From NCBI GenBank assembly GCA_035048495.1, contig CM068552.1:27530154-27594153 (forward strand): DNA of 64,000 bases, read 5' to 3'. Positions 24,026 to 36,229 of this stretch are shown piece after piece. Within the stretch, counting starts at the first letter, position 1, and each line of letters starts with the position of its first letter. The stretch comes from Euptelea pleiosperma (lineage: Eukaryota; Streptophyta; Magnoliopsida; Ranunculales; Eupteleaceae). A program made the translations under genes and the position numbers. Under the pieces are notes generated by a model. That model was given only the letters and a program-made list of their open reading frames with translations. It did no database searches and was not told the origin of the DNA.

Positions 24026-25500
24026 TCACATTTCCAAATATTTCTCTACAGTTGCAGTTAACGTAGACTTTGGAACTGCACCAATCACACTCTCCTTCTT
24101 CTCTCCATTTTTGAAGAACAACACCGTGGGAATGCTCCTGATCCCGTACTCCGACGCAATTGTCGGGCAATCGTCGGTGTTGAGCTTGTAACAAGCAATC
24201 TTTCCCGCATATTCTTTCGCCAATTCATCGATCACTGGTGCAATCATCCGACATGGTCCACACCATGGTGCCCAAAACTCCACTAGAACTGGGGTTTCAC
24301 TAGCGATCACCTCATTATTCCAGCTTGCATCTGTAACTACTAGAACTGCATGCATATTTTGTGTACGTAACATCTCGATTAGATTCAATCTTCACCTTTT
24401 TGATAGATAGAACAAGAATGATTCTATGATCTTATAACCCTAGTGCTATTATATTAAAATAATACTAGCGATCCAAGCCGTACGTTGGGATGTGGGATCA
24501 TGCATGCTAATGCTTTATCTTTCAGGCTAGGATACCATAGTTCCTCATCAAATCCATGGCTTTAGGGTGCAAAAGGAGAAATATAATATATAAGGCATGC
24601 CTGAGGTGCACCATGTTCTTGAGTCCCACCACAAATCTGTAACGCATATCCATGGTCCACATGGTGTTCACGAGGTGCACGCGGGTCAAGTATGGTTGAG
24701 AAATACTTCGATATCCATGGCGGACATCAAACGTTGATGTCAACTCCCAAAAATTCCCTTAGTACACCTACATACCAAAGATTAGCCTGATTGGTGATTT
24801 ATGGCCATTGGATTTGATCATTTTCACTGGTGAATTCTAGCCGTTGATTCTACTCATCAAATCCCATTGATAGAAATCATCAATCAAGCTGATTTTTGGA
24901 TTAGCAGGTCCTCAACAAGTTGGGCCAGACATTCATGGGTCTGTTAGCACGAAAGACTTTTTGGGGGTGGATATCAACGAGGGGTGGTCCGAATACCTTC
25001 ACCATCAGATTATGATAATAGAACGATGATTAAGGGGCCCACCTCCTGCTAATAAATCAGGAACGTTTGGGTCCCACTATCCATCAATGGCATGGTCATA
25101 CCCCATACATTTTTCCCGATATCTGAGGCTAACACAGTAACCTCTCTACTAACTAATATTATCAATCTCTTCATAGGGTTCAAATAATTAATGGCGAGTT
25201 TCTTGAAAACTAAATGAGACTATAAATCAAACAAAAAAGAAAGAAAAAAAAAAGAGATTTGAATGAAAAGAAGAGAATTAATAGCTCACCTTCATCGACG
25301 GCTTGTCGAGCTTTGCAGACAATGCGGGTCCCACGACATCTGTGATCTCCGGAGCGAGAAAAAGATAAAGTGCTCGTCTTCAATCCCTTACAGGTGGGCA
25401 AATTGAGCTTAGAGGAAGAAGGATATTGGTGAGCGTGTAGGATAGAAGCTCTAGCAGTAGATATGGTGCTCACTTGAAAACATGTCATCTCCAAACCCAT
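24026..25500 (-). CDS. Thioredoxin m, chloroplastic, two exons
   Basis: Exon 1 is 25290-25500 and exon 2 is 24026-24345, with a 944-bp GT-AG intron (donor GTGAGC, acceptor ATGCAG). The exons join in phase 1 and encode 176 residues. Residues 1 to about 65 are Ser/Thr/Arg-rich and end in RIVCKA, as in plastid transit peptides. The mature part has the redox motif WCGPC (98-102), the [11 protein letters not shown] context and the cis-proline at 143 (RSIPTV). The continuous family pattern across the junction ([13 protein letters not shown]) supports the splice. The enzyme reduces disulfides of stromal targets using electrons from ferredoxin-thioredoxin reductase, established for the family. Length is typical for m-type. 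Met5 is an alternative start. No frame damage is seen. An ORF opening inside the intron at 24388 is an artefact of missing the splice. Confidence 0.93.
24346..25289 (-). other. Intron of the thioredoxin m gene
   Basis: A 944-bp intron with canonical borders on the minus strand. Its middle (about 24770-25100) carries words of the dispersed repeat family also at 43480-43620 (AGCCTGATTGGTGATTT, CATTTTCACTGG, GGTCC.CAACAAGTTGGGCC), so part of it is MITE-derived. Confidence 0.8.
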
Positions 25501-26340
25501 TCTAACTTTCCCTTCTCTTCCCTTCTCTTGATTTCTCTTCTTTTTAAGTGGTTGAAAGAGGGAGATGGGGGTATGTTGGAACTGTATAGTACTGGCTCCG
25601 GTGATAGTTTAAGTATGATACCCACTTCAATTTCAGCCTTTGGATTGGGGATTATTGATGTCTTAAAAGGTGCGTGACTTGGTTATTCTTAAATCCAAGG
25701 GCTCACACTAAGGTAGTACTGTACTAAAGAACTACTGGGGCTATGAAATCAGTGTCCTTGTAAGATTTTCTTTTTCTTTTTCTTTAGTGGATATTCTTAT
25801 TACATTGTAAGGCGCTTAGGTGCTCAAGCTTGTGTGGAGGAGTTTTGTCTTTTAGATGGTCCACCAATTTAAAGGGGAGGACCGTACCCCATTCTTCCCT
25901 ATCTTACCTCCTATAGGAGATAATATTTAATGTCTTCGTCGAGTACCGAAAGAGAATGGTTTATCACCATCATATCTAGCCACATGGCACGCATGCAATA
26001 CGAACCATTTGATAGGTCCCACTTGGGAGACCTCTGACGTGGGCATCAAACCTGACTATATAAATGCAACCATCTGATCTTTGGATTTCAGTTTTAACGG
26101 TTGGAAGAAGTAGTGAGATGTTTAAGATTGGATGGTTAAGGCCATTCAATCAGGGTGGTTTTTGGCATAAGAGATTTACTATAGGTGGGTCCTATCAAAT
26201 GCTGGCTCTCACCCCATCCATATGAGGAGGAGCATTAGTAATACATGCTAGCTCCCACGTTCCTACTCAAGCGTACGCTTTATTGTGGCCTATCAACATT
26301 TAAGGGTGTTTTGGTAATTTAAATGTAGGTAATATAATGG
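25501..26340. other. Intergenic region upstream of the thioredoxin m gene
   Basis: No gene was recognised. The first ~60 bases left of the start codon (on the minus strand) are pyrimidine-poor leader. Positions 25980-26200 contain dispersed-repeat words (ATAGGTCCCACTTGGGAGACC, GATTGGATGGTTAAGGCC). I see no clear TATA box. Confidence 0.4.
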
Positions 26341-27492
26341 AGATTGTTTTTGCTAGGGGAAATTCTTTTCCCACCCCCAAAAATAGTAATAGCACCCCCC
26401 TCCCCAGTTTGTCGTCTATCCCTCCCCCCACCACTCTCACTCTGTCTTCCTTCTTTCACTCTATCCCTCTCCTCACTCTCTCCCCTTCTCTCTCTCTCCA
26501 TTTAGTCCCCACGGTGCTCAACTACCGTGGGGACTGTGTAGCCTATGGCCAGCCTAGTCGTGGCTACCATGACAACCACGATTGGGCTGGCCATGGACTA
26601 CTGTCACGCCCCTAATCTAGACACCCGAACCTGACTAGAATGCTTAAAAATTAGTCAATTTGTCCAAAATCTAGGGTGTGATAAAAAATTTAAAATGCTC
26701 TAACATGATTAAAATAAAGTATCATAATTCAAAACAAAATCTGATGTAAAGACTTTTTGGTTGAAATATTTATTTACTACTTTTCTAAAAATAAAATTTC
26801 CTTTTAAGATAAACGAATACGGTATCCCAAAATAACTAAAATCTTAATTATTCTAAAATAATATTTAAATTTTTTTTCATAATCTATAAGGCATTTAAAA
26901 TACTTTCATGAAGGCATTTTTGTAAAAAATAATATTTAATATTTTATGTTATTTATTGCAACAAAATAATGCACTTAATATATACCCTATTTTCCTCCAA
27001 AAGTATAATTATTCTAAAAAATTATTTTAATTTTTTATTAAAATATTATGAGTCATTATAAAAAAATCTGTGAAGGAAGTTTGAAAAAAATCATCACTTA
27101 CAATTTTTAAGAAAAGTTTCAAAAATATTTACTTCAACTTTAAGAAAGGATAACAATAAGTGCTTTTCTAACTTAATATTTTTTTTATAATTCTTTTGAA
27201 ATCTAAATTTAATAAATAAATATACTATAATTATCTACTAAAAATTTCATAGATTTTTGTTTAAAAATCTTCATAAAATTATACTTACAAATAAAGATTC
27301 ATTAAAACACTACATTGGGGTCCAAAATAATTTTTTTTATAGAAATTTAAGTAACTTTAATATAAAGTTAAGAAATCCAATTAGGGTTCAAACACGACCA
27401 TTACAACACATTAGTCTTTTAAAAATAAGTAAATATAAGTATCAAGATAGTCTCTGATCCTTCGTGTCCGTCAAATTCGTCTAAGTGAACCC

Positions 27493-28616
27493 TGTGGGTG
27501 CCAAAATTTTTAGGCTATCAGATGATCGACACATATCATCGTGCGTCCGTACGCATAGATCATTTAAAATAATCTACAATATAATTCCAAATTCAACAGG
27601 TGGCAATCAAAGGCGGCATACAAATGTCATCTATTGGGCGATTACATGAATCAATCAAATTGTATCTTCTATTTAACAGAACTTACAAATCAACTGATAA
27701 AGCTTACTCAGATGAATTGGCCAATCCGACTAATAAAGTGACTCAGATGAATCAACCAGTCCGACTAATAGAACTCACTTAGATAAATCAGTCGGACTAG
27801 GTTCTACTCTCGACAAACTAATTCGGCCTAATGGTAAAGTCCACTTGGCTGAATAAGTCAGAAGAATATTCCATTCAACAGAATTTACCGATCTGACTGA
27901 CAAAACTCACCCAGATGAATCAGTTAGACTATGTTCTTTAGTCAGTAGATCATATCGATCTTACTAGTTAAGTTCACTCAGATAAACCAGTCGGATGAGC
28001 TCCCCCACTTAGATAAGTTGATAACAGAGTGTGGATGTAATTGAATTGATCCACATCACACGCTCTGACGGTTTCTTTCCAATTAGAATGAGACACGTGA
28101 GACTAAGTCTAACTGACTAACTGAACTCACGTGCTCCTCTCTAACTGATTAACTGAACTCACGTGCTTATCTCTAACTAATTAACTGAACGCACATGGTC
28201 GGATTCAAGGTGAGCAAGTGAAGAAGGTATGTACCTAATGGAAAGCTATAAATAGGGACCGAACCATGTGGAAAAAAGGGGCTGGCCACCGTTGAGAAAA
28301 AATAGAGATACTAAGACTCTGAGTTAATTTTTTGTGAATTCTTCTAAGTATAGATTCAAGAAAGGATTTCATCCTTCTGAATCTAAGAGTTATTGATTCT
28401 TCAAATCTCTGTTGAAGGATCAATTAATTGAGAGGATAAACTTCTGACTAGATCTTCGGATTATTATCAATAGGTACACTCCTACTGGTGTGGCGAACAG
28501 GATCAGTTGAAGGACTCGGCAGGAGTGAAGACTTCTCTGCATATTCATCAGAGTTGATACTACAGTTGATTATTCCTTGGGGATTGTGTGGGTAAGATTC
28601 TCAATTTTCTCACACA
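27493..28616 (+). mobile_element. Solo LTR (~1.1 kb) nested within the larger solo LTR
   Basis: Starts TGTGGGTG and ends CTCACACA, flanked by a perfect 5-bp TSD AACCC (27488-27492 and 28617-28621). It holds a TATA box TATAAATA at 28247-28254 and, upstream, a degenerate tandem repeat (27640-28010). No coding sequence remains. It probably belongs to a copia-type family, judged from layout only. Confidence 0.75.
27640..28010 (+). repeat. Degenerate tandem repeat around ACTCAGATGAATCAGTCGGACTA
   Basis: Six to eight loosely conserved units of about 45-55 bases, each with an A[C/A]TCACT[C/T]AGAT[G/A]AAT.. word followed by [A/G]GTC[C/G]GACTA. They lie upstream of the TATA box of the enclosing solo LTR. 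Confidence 0.5.
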
Positions 28617-30176
28617 AACCCCAGATCTTCTAGACTCCTCAATGATCTAATCCTCTTCGACGTAGTCTTGTACTCCTTCGGCTCCTCAACAAAACCATCT
28701 GAAATATTTTTCAGTTGGAGAACCATGAATGAAAATGCCCAATAATGTCCATGTGTATCATGGGGTACTCCACAAAATATAATCATTATGAACAACAATA
28801 TATATGCACACGTAGATCGCAAATAACAATAAAGTATGCAATATTGAATACATTCAATTCAACCAATCGAGTGCACATTAATCCGATCAATCCAATTTTT
28901 TTCACTTTTAGTTGACCCGTCCAACGGGAAGTTTTGTATAATTAATCCGACCAACCAGAGTCTTTTCACTTTCTAGTTCACTCACCAAACGAAAAGTTTT
29001 GTGTAATTAATTCGACCAACAATAAAATTTAATAACGAATCTGGCCAATGGAATAATTTGGCGATGTACCCGACCAATGGGATACTATTCTTCATAAACC
29101 CGCCTAATGGAATGATTATTGTAAAATCGTTAAAGGAAATTGTGTGCTACACTATTACTAAAATTAATCTGACAATTAAAGAATTTCAAAATTTTTAATT
29201 TTCTACACTTAGTTTCTTTAATGATAAAAGAAGTATTGTACCTTACTAAGTAGGAAATCTAAAGGATGTCTTAAATATTGAATTTTGATTTGAAAGATTT
29301 GCACAAAAAACCAAATTTATTTTTATATTTTATTACTTTTCTTCGAAATTCTTTCTTTTTTCTATTAATATTACATAAGTTTTTAACTTATCAAATACAT
29401 GTGAGTAATTCCTAGTGGGTCCCACTTACGCAAAATGTGTTGAATTATTAGGATGGTGTGACCTTTTTATTTTTAATTAATTTTTAAAAAATTCTTCATT
29501 TATTATTAACAATATGCCATCATTACCCCCTATATGAACTTACACACACCAATTCTATAGTCCACTCGAAGTGTACACTACTCCTAAGTACTTCCTAGGG
29601 TCTACTCTAACCCAATTTAATTATAAAAAAATTAATTTTATTTGAGGTCACATTATTGTAAGTAATTGATCAAATTATCCAATTTTTCACTATTAAGCTC
29701 TTAATGTTAGAAAATTACTAATTAATTATCGAAATACATTTTGTGGTTTCTATCAATTATAAAATCATTTATTTCATATTTAAAAATAGAGAATTAAAGT
29801 AATAGAGCCATTCAATTATCCGCGAATTCACTTATGGAGTTAATTAGTATATTATAGATGTTCAATTATATCAAACTCTAACATTATCCTTCTATTATTC
29901 TAATCTTCCTTGCTAGAATGCTAAAGTTAGAGAAATGACTAGTTAATGTTCAAATTATGCTTGTGGGTTTCATTAAGGTAGATAAATTATATTAATATCC
30001 CTGAATAAAAGTCTAAGGTATTACAACTATATAGTCTCCATGGTAGTTCAGTACACTGGGGCCGAGAGAGAGAGAGAGAGAGAGAGAGACAACGAAGTGG
30101 GAGAGGGGGCTTTCAATTTTTTGGGGGTGTGGGGAGCTTTTAGTATTTTTGGGGCATAAATAGAATTTCCCTTTTG

Positions 30177-30588
30177 TTAGAAATTTAAGGTGAAAATTCT
30201 AAAAAGTAAAGAAGAAGATGTAGAATCAAGCTTTGAGGTGCGAAAGATAAATATGGCAATAATGCATTTTAAAAAGGTTAATAAATGATATGGTTAGAAT
30301 CATCAAATCATGTCAAATTTAACTAGAAATCATAGTTAAGACCCCATAAATGGTAGGTATCATACTTATGTGCATGCAATTTTTACCACTAGGCCATTTG
30401 TAAACCAAAACAAAGTTAGAGAGACATCTTTAGATGTACAAGTTGGGGTCTTTATGATTGTAGAAAAAGAAATTTTATGGAACTCAAAAGACCAAAATTG
30501 GGGTCCTAATTGATGTTTTTTGTGCCATGGCTGGGTCCATAGACACCTATTGGCCTAGTCAAAGTCAAACCCACACACGGGTTGGGTC
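30177..30588. other. Intergenic stretch, no feature recognised
   Basis: About 400 bases between the nested MITE and the next solo LTR. No ORF, RNA gene or repeat border was recognised. Confidence 0.4.
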
Positions 30589-33161
30589 TGTAATACCCTG
30601 AACTTTCGTTTTAGGGTATTATGGTAAATTCACCTAAGAATGAAAACCTGAAACTTTTTCAGACTCTTATTATTATTTTTATTGTTTAATATCCTGTTTG
30701 AGTATGTGTATTTAATTTGGTTTTATTCTAACAACTTTGAAAATCTGCTATTTTTAAAACTCGCTCTTTATGGTTAAATTTCTTACTAAAAATAATGAAC
30801 TATAACTTGTAGGGGACTTTTTCTTTCTCTAGCTAACAGTCCAGAACTTTTATAAAAAATTATTTTGTGGGCTCAAGACACTAAAAATATTCCTATTTTA
30901 TTCTTATCAACTTACCTGTGAAATTATGAACTTTCTTAAGATATAAAAACCTTAGCGGGAGATTTTGGGAGATTTTGACAAAAATAGTATTTTCGTAATT
31001 TTAAACTTTCCTACCATTTTTATATTTAAAAAAAATAATATTTAATAATATTTTATTTATTTAATAGGTGTGTGGGACCTGGGAATCACTTTCGGGTCAT
31101 TCCAATGTCATTTGACACTTTTCTAGGGTTTTGAATATTTTTATGTAATTTATGTGTTTGCCATGTGTCAATACCTTATTGTATGAACTTTTAAATTATA
31201 TAATATAGTTTAATTGAATCAATTTATAATTATTTGTGTTACGATTGTTGGGTGGGCCTATATGACCAATCTAGAGGAGTTTTGTGCTTAATAATATTCT
31301 TAAATAAAGCCTATTGATATATATGAGCCTTGGGCCCATTTCTAACCCATTAGTAGTGTAAAATATAAATTTTTGAGGGTTGAAAAAGTTATCCCTTTGA
31401 TAGTAACGAATTCCACTAAAATAGAAATCCCAATCCTTTCCTAAACCTATTTATGAAAACCCTAAAGCTTTAGAAACTTTCACAGACCCAAACTCCATTG
31501 AAGAATAGAGAAAGCTCCATTAAACCTTCATCCGGGCACCGATCGCACTCGAGCACGAATGCAGAATTGACGGGGACTCTGGTTAGAAGAACATACTCCG
31601 AGAAGAGAATGATCCGACGACTTTCAAATTTGAAGAAACTTTCAACTTTTATTAAAGTTCAAGAAACCTTAAGGTAAGTGTGTTTGATCCATCCTATACT
31701 TTTTTTTTCAAGATTTTTTTTTCTTTCATTAGATAATAGTTGTTACTCATTATAAATTAATTTCAACAATATTCTTAATTAAGGGTTTCAAACTATATTT
31801 TTAATCTGAATATTTTTTTATTTATTTTTCCTAAAAACCTCTGTGAATTTAGTTTTTAAATCCATTGAGTTTATATTTTTCTAATTAATATTTATTTAGT
31901 TATAATTTTTATAAGGTAGTATATTTTTTTTGTAAAAAAACCTATTAATTATTAGTGGTTCGGTTATGATTTATTGACTATTAAGGGGTTTAGCCCTTGT
32001 TGTTTGACTAAACCTTAGATGATTTGACCTATACTTGTATGCATGGGGATCCCACTCATGTGTCTTGGATCTCTCATAGGGTTCGGCCATATGTCTTGGA
32101 TCCCTCTCTAGGATTTAACCTTGTGTCATGAATCCCTTATAGAGTTTGACCATGGTGTGTTGGATTGTCTTGTGATTTCCACTTATATTGTTCATCTGTG
32201 TTGATTGTGACATTCGGTGATTATTATATGTTATTCATGGTTAACCCTAATTCGTTCCTATGTTACCACTTTTGATGATCATGTGTTCATTTTATATTCT
32301 TATTTGAATGTTAAATACATGTGTGCTTATGCCATGTAACCCTAGTACCATCTTGTTGTTATACCATGATCATCACGTCATTTCATATAAGGGGTGTATA
32401 AGGGAACATGGTTGAAGTATATTATATATGTTTATATTGGTTTTATCAATTAATCAGGGTTCGATACCCTAGGGTGAAAAGCCCCAGACGTTATTATATC
32501 CTGCAGATGGGTCGATAAGACCGCTCCTAATGCGGGAAGGAGATGGAGACCCTATATGGTTATGGGTACTAGTTGCATTTGCATCCCGTACTCACTTGCA
32601 GTCACCATCATATTCATGTCATTCTTATTATACGATTAAGATGCATACCTTGATTAAAAAAACTTGTATAGTATGATATCATACCATGCACACTGTTGTA
32701 TTATTGGGCCTAGGCTCACGGTGCTACACCGATACCATTTTCAGATTTTGAGGAGCTAAGTACGTGAGATGATTTTGAGATGAAAGACTCCGGTGGACTC
32801 GAGGAGATCGACGAGGATTTAAAAGTCGATCCCATACTTTAGAAAGCTGTATTTTAATTGTTTTAAAACATTAGTTATTTATTATCGGGGGCATGTAGTC
32901 CTTTGATTGAAAGCATGTTCTCACCTCCACCTCTCCCTATTTAGTTGATTGATTGAATTATTTGAATTATGAATTATTTGAATTATTTATTTTCTACATC
33001 TAAACTTTTTGTTTACTTAGTGGATTTTCGAATGAGCCTTAGTAGTCTAATTGACCTAATTGGATCACTAGGGGACATTCATGGATCACCTCTGGGTTCG
33101 GGTACGGATCGATCAACGAATTTTCAGGTCGTATCTGGGTATTCGAATTTGGGGCGTGACA
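30589..33161 (+). mobile_element. Solo LTR (2573 bp) with perfect 5-bp TSD
   Basis: Starts TGTAATACCCTGAAC and ends TTGGGGCGTGACA. It is flanked by GGGTC at 30584-30588 and GGGTC at 33162-33166. No internal region or coding capacity remains, as expected after LTR-LTR recombination. Parts of it (32460-32560) match 18460-18560, and its ends match the minus-oriented LTR at 26602-30025. The long LTR and ends suggest a Ty3/gypsy family. Confidence 0.85.
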
Positions 33162-33166
33162 GGGTC

Positions 33167-33386
33167 AATTCAAAGTATAGATCCTTGATTTGGCCCTATC
33201 AGAGGTCTTGACTTGAACATGCTTTAATTATTTGAGGTTTGGACCTTTGCATAGATCATGTCTAAAGTCTCTAAACCCTCAAACAAGCTCTACCTGTAGT
33301 CACAATCCTTGAACATAGCTAATTCAATACTTTTCTATGTCAGAAAGCCTCCATTTAGTTACACATGAAAGAAACTACCCTTTAAG
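33167..33386. other. Short intergenic stretch, no feature recognised
   Basis: Unique-looking AT-rich DNA between the solo LTR and the SINE target site. Confidence 0.4.
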
Positions 33387-33401
33387 GAAGGTGCTCCACT
33401 A

Positions 33402-33596
33402 ACCCCAAGGATCGGGCAGAGATGGTCAGGACCTTGCTTTGGGTCAATAGAAGTCCTGAGTTCGAATCCCCTGGGACCATCCTCTAGGATATTTTCCAAT
33501 AAACCCGGTACATGTGGAAGGGGTAACATACATGCCCCGTGGGAATAGTTGGGTGCTCTAAGAGGCCCAAAAATCCATGGTATAAAGAAAAAAAAA
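33402..33596 (+). mobile_element. tRNA-derived SINE (195 bp) with 15-bp TSD
   Basis: Flanked by a perfect 15-bp duplication GAAGGTGCTCCACTA (33387-33401 and 33597-33611). The head carries a B-box AGTTCGAATCC at 33459-33469 and a weaker A-box-like GATGGTCAGG upstream. The tail ends in an A-rich stretch (AAAGAAAAAAAA) at the downstream TSD. Size, promoter, A-rich tail and TSD together define a SINE. The family is not named. Confidence 0.85.
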
Positions 33597-33611
33597 GAAG
33601 GTGCTCCACTA

Positions 33612-34899
33612 CTAAGGCACCAAAGCATTTTGCAAATTCAAATAAGAGAACAAAGATGTTCAACGCCCATATTATAACGTTACTGCAACCAAATTTCCAA
33701 CCACAGTTGGTGATTGAGGCAAGTTGACACCAAACATAAAAATCAACCATAATACCAGACTTAGTAGAAGTCCATGAACTAGCCATGCAAAGTCATTAAT
33801 ATACTGATAAAAATCAATCAACTGATAAAACATCTACACATTAAGGATGAAAGAACACATTCGGAGTTCTTAGATATTGAAGAATTGAGATTATGCTGCA
33901 ACTAGCCTTCATCTTGTACATCAAAGAAAGTTTTGCGGTTATCCTCACTATCATCACCACGATAAACCTAGTTTCTTAGAGTTGAAGAAACGAAGATCTA
34001 TCAAATATTTATATTTAAAATAAAGGAAGTGGTATTCTATTCTGGTATGCATTTTATATTTCAAGGCCATTGTAATCTATAATATCAAGCCAATTGCCCA
34101 AGTGGGTATTTTTTTCATTTTTTTGTCCCTCTTTTCATCAAACCCTACGTGCATATGTGATTTTTCTAACTTTATCATTTTCTTTTCTAATTGGGCCTTT
34201 TTTTTTTTTTGCGTGTAATCATTTCTAACTGGGCCTTGAGTTACCACAATTTTCAGATTTACCCGTCTAAACTAACCTTCCAAAGCTGCCATTGGGCTTA
34301 AACTTTCTTATTTTGCCTCTTCTTTCAAAAATGCCCCTACAATCATCGCACGTTCAACGTACACATGCCTTCTACTATGTACTTGAACCAAATAGCGTAT
34401 AAAAAGATGACCTTTAGGTTTAATTGATGATCATTTTGGTCCATGTGCAGTAAAAAAAAAAAGTTAAAGTGGCAACAAATTAAGTATGAAAAATCCGCCT
34501 AGAAATGTTACTTTCCTAAATTAATTTTAAAAACAATGCCACGTGTCATTTACGGGTGTCAACGGGTACTTAGTGTGTTATATATGTGAGACCGGGATAA
34601 GTTGACAATGCTTTTTTGTGATTAATGTAATGACTAATGGTTGTGGGGGCCACACGTGGACGAATTAAGGATGGATTTTGAGTGATGATGCTCTCATCAC
34701 CACCGCGGAGATCATTTTCACAAAAAAAAATCAGCACTTTCACAAAACATTTCAACTTGTAATCCACATTTCATAAAACTAGCTAGAAATGTCAGAACTG
34801 ACTGATTTTTTTTGTGGGGTTAATATCTATGCTCAGAAGAACATCCTCGATCGATCACCAAAAAAATAACCCTTAACTTATCCGTGTGTGAGCCCCACG
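33612..34899. other. Intergenic region with a dispersed repeat at its right end
   Basis: No gene. Positions 34560-34899 carry a dispersed repeat related to 23370-23560 and 42360-42560 (CAACTTGTAATCCAC, GATTTTTTTTGTGGGG, TGTGAGCCCCACGC). The rest is AT-rich with no recognised feature. Confidence 0.4.
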
Positions 34900-35942
34900 C
34901 ACGCTCATTAGTCACAAAAACATAAGTCAACTTATATAGAAACACACGAAAGCCAATTACCCATTGAGCATTGGGCACGTACCTTCGTGTTGTGTAAAAA
35001 ATATAATAAATTTAAAATTAAAGTAAAAAAGACTTTTAGTATTTAAATTCAAAATAAACTTTGACATCCTTAGCGATATTATATATATTTCGGTTTCAGG
35101 TCCAAACGGCGACTCATTTTAGTACTATTCTCGTCCAAGCATGCTTAACCACTGTGGTACATGTTCGGTTGTGGGTCCCATCGGTTCCGATTCCAATATT
35201 TAATTAGCTTGTTCAAGAATTGTGGTAATGGGGACCAGATTTCACCAAACACAATTAACAAGTACTAACGAAGCAATTTCTTCTTTAACATCATCATCAT
35301 CATCATCATCATATCATCATATCATTTCATTAATTTGTTTTGTAGGCAAGTTAGAGTTTCGTCACTGCCACTATTTTTAGTATTAATGATAAAAATTGAG
35401 GTTTAAAAGGGGCTGGGGGCGTTACCATTTTTCCGTTATAACGGCTGAGGGCCAAAAATGGAAAATAACGGAATATATTGGGAAATAATAGAAAATAACG
35501 GAAAAAACGGAAAAATTGGAGCTAGAATTCAAAGTTTGAAATTTGAAATTCAAATTTTCAAAAACAGAAAATAATGGGAAAAAAAAAAAAAAGGAAACAA
35601 GGGTCATTTTTTTTCACAAAATTTTCAGAAAATAATGGCTGTTATTTTCGTTATAACGGAAAATAATGACTGTTATAACGAAAATAACGACCATTATTTT
35701 CTGAGCGTTCTAACGGTGCATAACGTAATGGGGGAGATTCGAATCCGTTATAACGGCCGTTTTTTTAAACCACAATAAAAACAATTGTTGTTTCTTCGTG
35801 TGTAGTCCCCAAATCTACAGGTAAGAGTCTTGATGTCATGCATGCGGAAAATGTGATCTGCATGAGTCGCGCGGCTTTCTATACTGGGTCCGATCCTGTA
35901 GCCCGAAAATCACGTGGCTCCTGAGAATCAACAATTTAGACT
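34900..35942 (+). repeat. Duplicated block A (paralogue at 41312-42293)
   Basis: Collinear with 41312-42293 through shared words ATTAGTCACAAAAACATAA, CATTGAGCATTGGG, TTCAAAATAAACTTTGACATC, TCTCGTCCAAGCATGCTTAACC, GGCAAGTTAG.GTTT and CAATTGTTGTTTC. This copy carries the MITE at 35397-35774 and lacks the hAT-like element present in the other copy. Confidence 0.75.
35397..35774 (+). mobile_element. MITE of the TTATAACGG family (hAT-like, 8-bp TSD)
   Basis: 378-bp element starting TGAGGTTTA and ending TAAACCACA, flanked by ATAAAAAT and ATAAAAAC (7 of 8 identical). It contains repeated CCGTTATAACGG and CCGTTATTTTC words in both orientations, so it folds extensively. The paralogous block at 41312-42293 lacks it and shows a single GATAAAAAT at that position. 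Best-preserved relative: 55200-55560. Confidence 0.75.
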
Positions 35943-36229
35943 TTTAACCGAGCATTTGAGTTTGAAAAACTAGAGCTGATGCACAGGAAAGCATTTCCCA
36001 CGTGAGCCCAGATGACCTTACCCATTATTTGACTTGATAGCCCATCGGTTCAATTTGACTCAATCAGGTCATGGAGTTATTAAAATTATTAGAATGCACC
36101 AAGTTAAAATAATTATAAAAGTCAAAACTGAAAGATGATTTTATAATTTTATATTGTCTCAATTTTAGAGAAAAGTAATCTCAACAACTAAAATAAAATC
36201 ATTCTTTAATGATAATTTTATACCAATTT

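Larger units (their letters stand above)
26602..30025 (-). mobile_element. Solo LTR (~3.4 kb), minus orientation, nested
   Basis: It begins TGTCACGCCCC and ends CTAAGGTATTACA. On the minus strand this is TGTAATACC..GGGGCGTGACA, the same LTR ends as at 30589-33161. Flanking 5-mers ACTAC (26597-26601) and ACTAT (30026-30030) differ at one base, consistent with an aged TSD. It is AT-rich, has no coding region, and is interrupted by another solo LTR at 27493-28616. Confidence 0.7.
26353..30176. mobile_element. MITE with long inverted arms, split by a solo LTR
   Basis: The left arm (26353-26596) and right arm (30031-30176) are inverted complements. The left arm reads AGGGGAAATTC, CACCCCCAAAAATA, a CT-rich tract and CCCCACGG..CAACTACCGTGGGGACT. 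The right arm reads the reverse: AGTCTCCATGGTAGTT, a GA-rich tract (30062-30090), TATTTTTGGGG, GAATTTCCC. The pair was one element of about 390 bp before the LTR at 26602-30025 inserted near its centre. The host TSD was not identified. Confidence 0.65.

Noticed and set aside
24388..24388. Thioredoxin starting at the ATG at 24388 without a transit peptide
   Set aside because: The N-terminal 15 residues are intron translation. A canonical acceptor at 24346-24347 joins in frame to the transit-peptide exon at 25290-25500.
27640..28010. CRISPR-like or satellite array
   Set aside because: Plant nuclear context, units loosely conserved and irregularly spaced inside an LTR.
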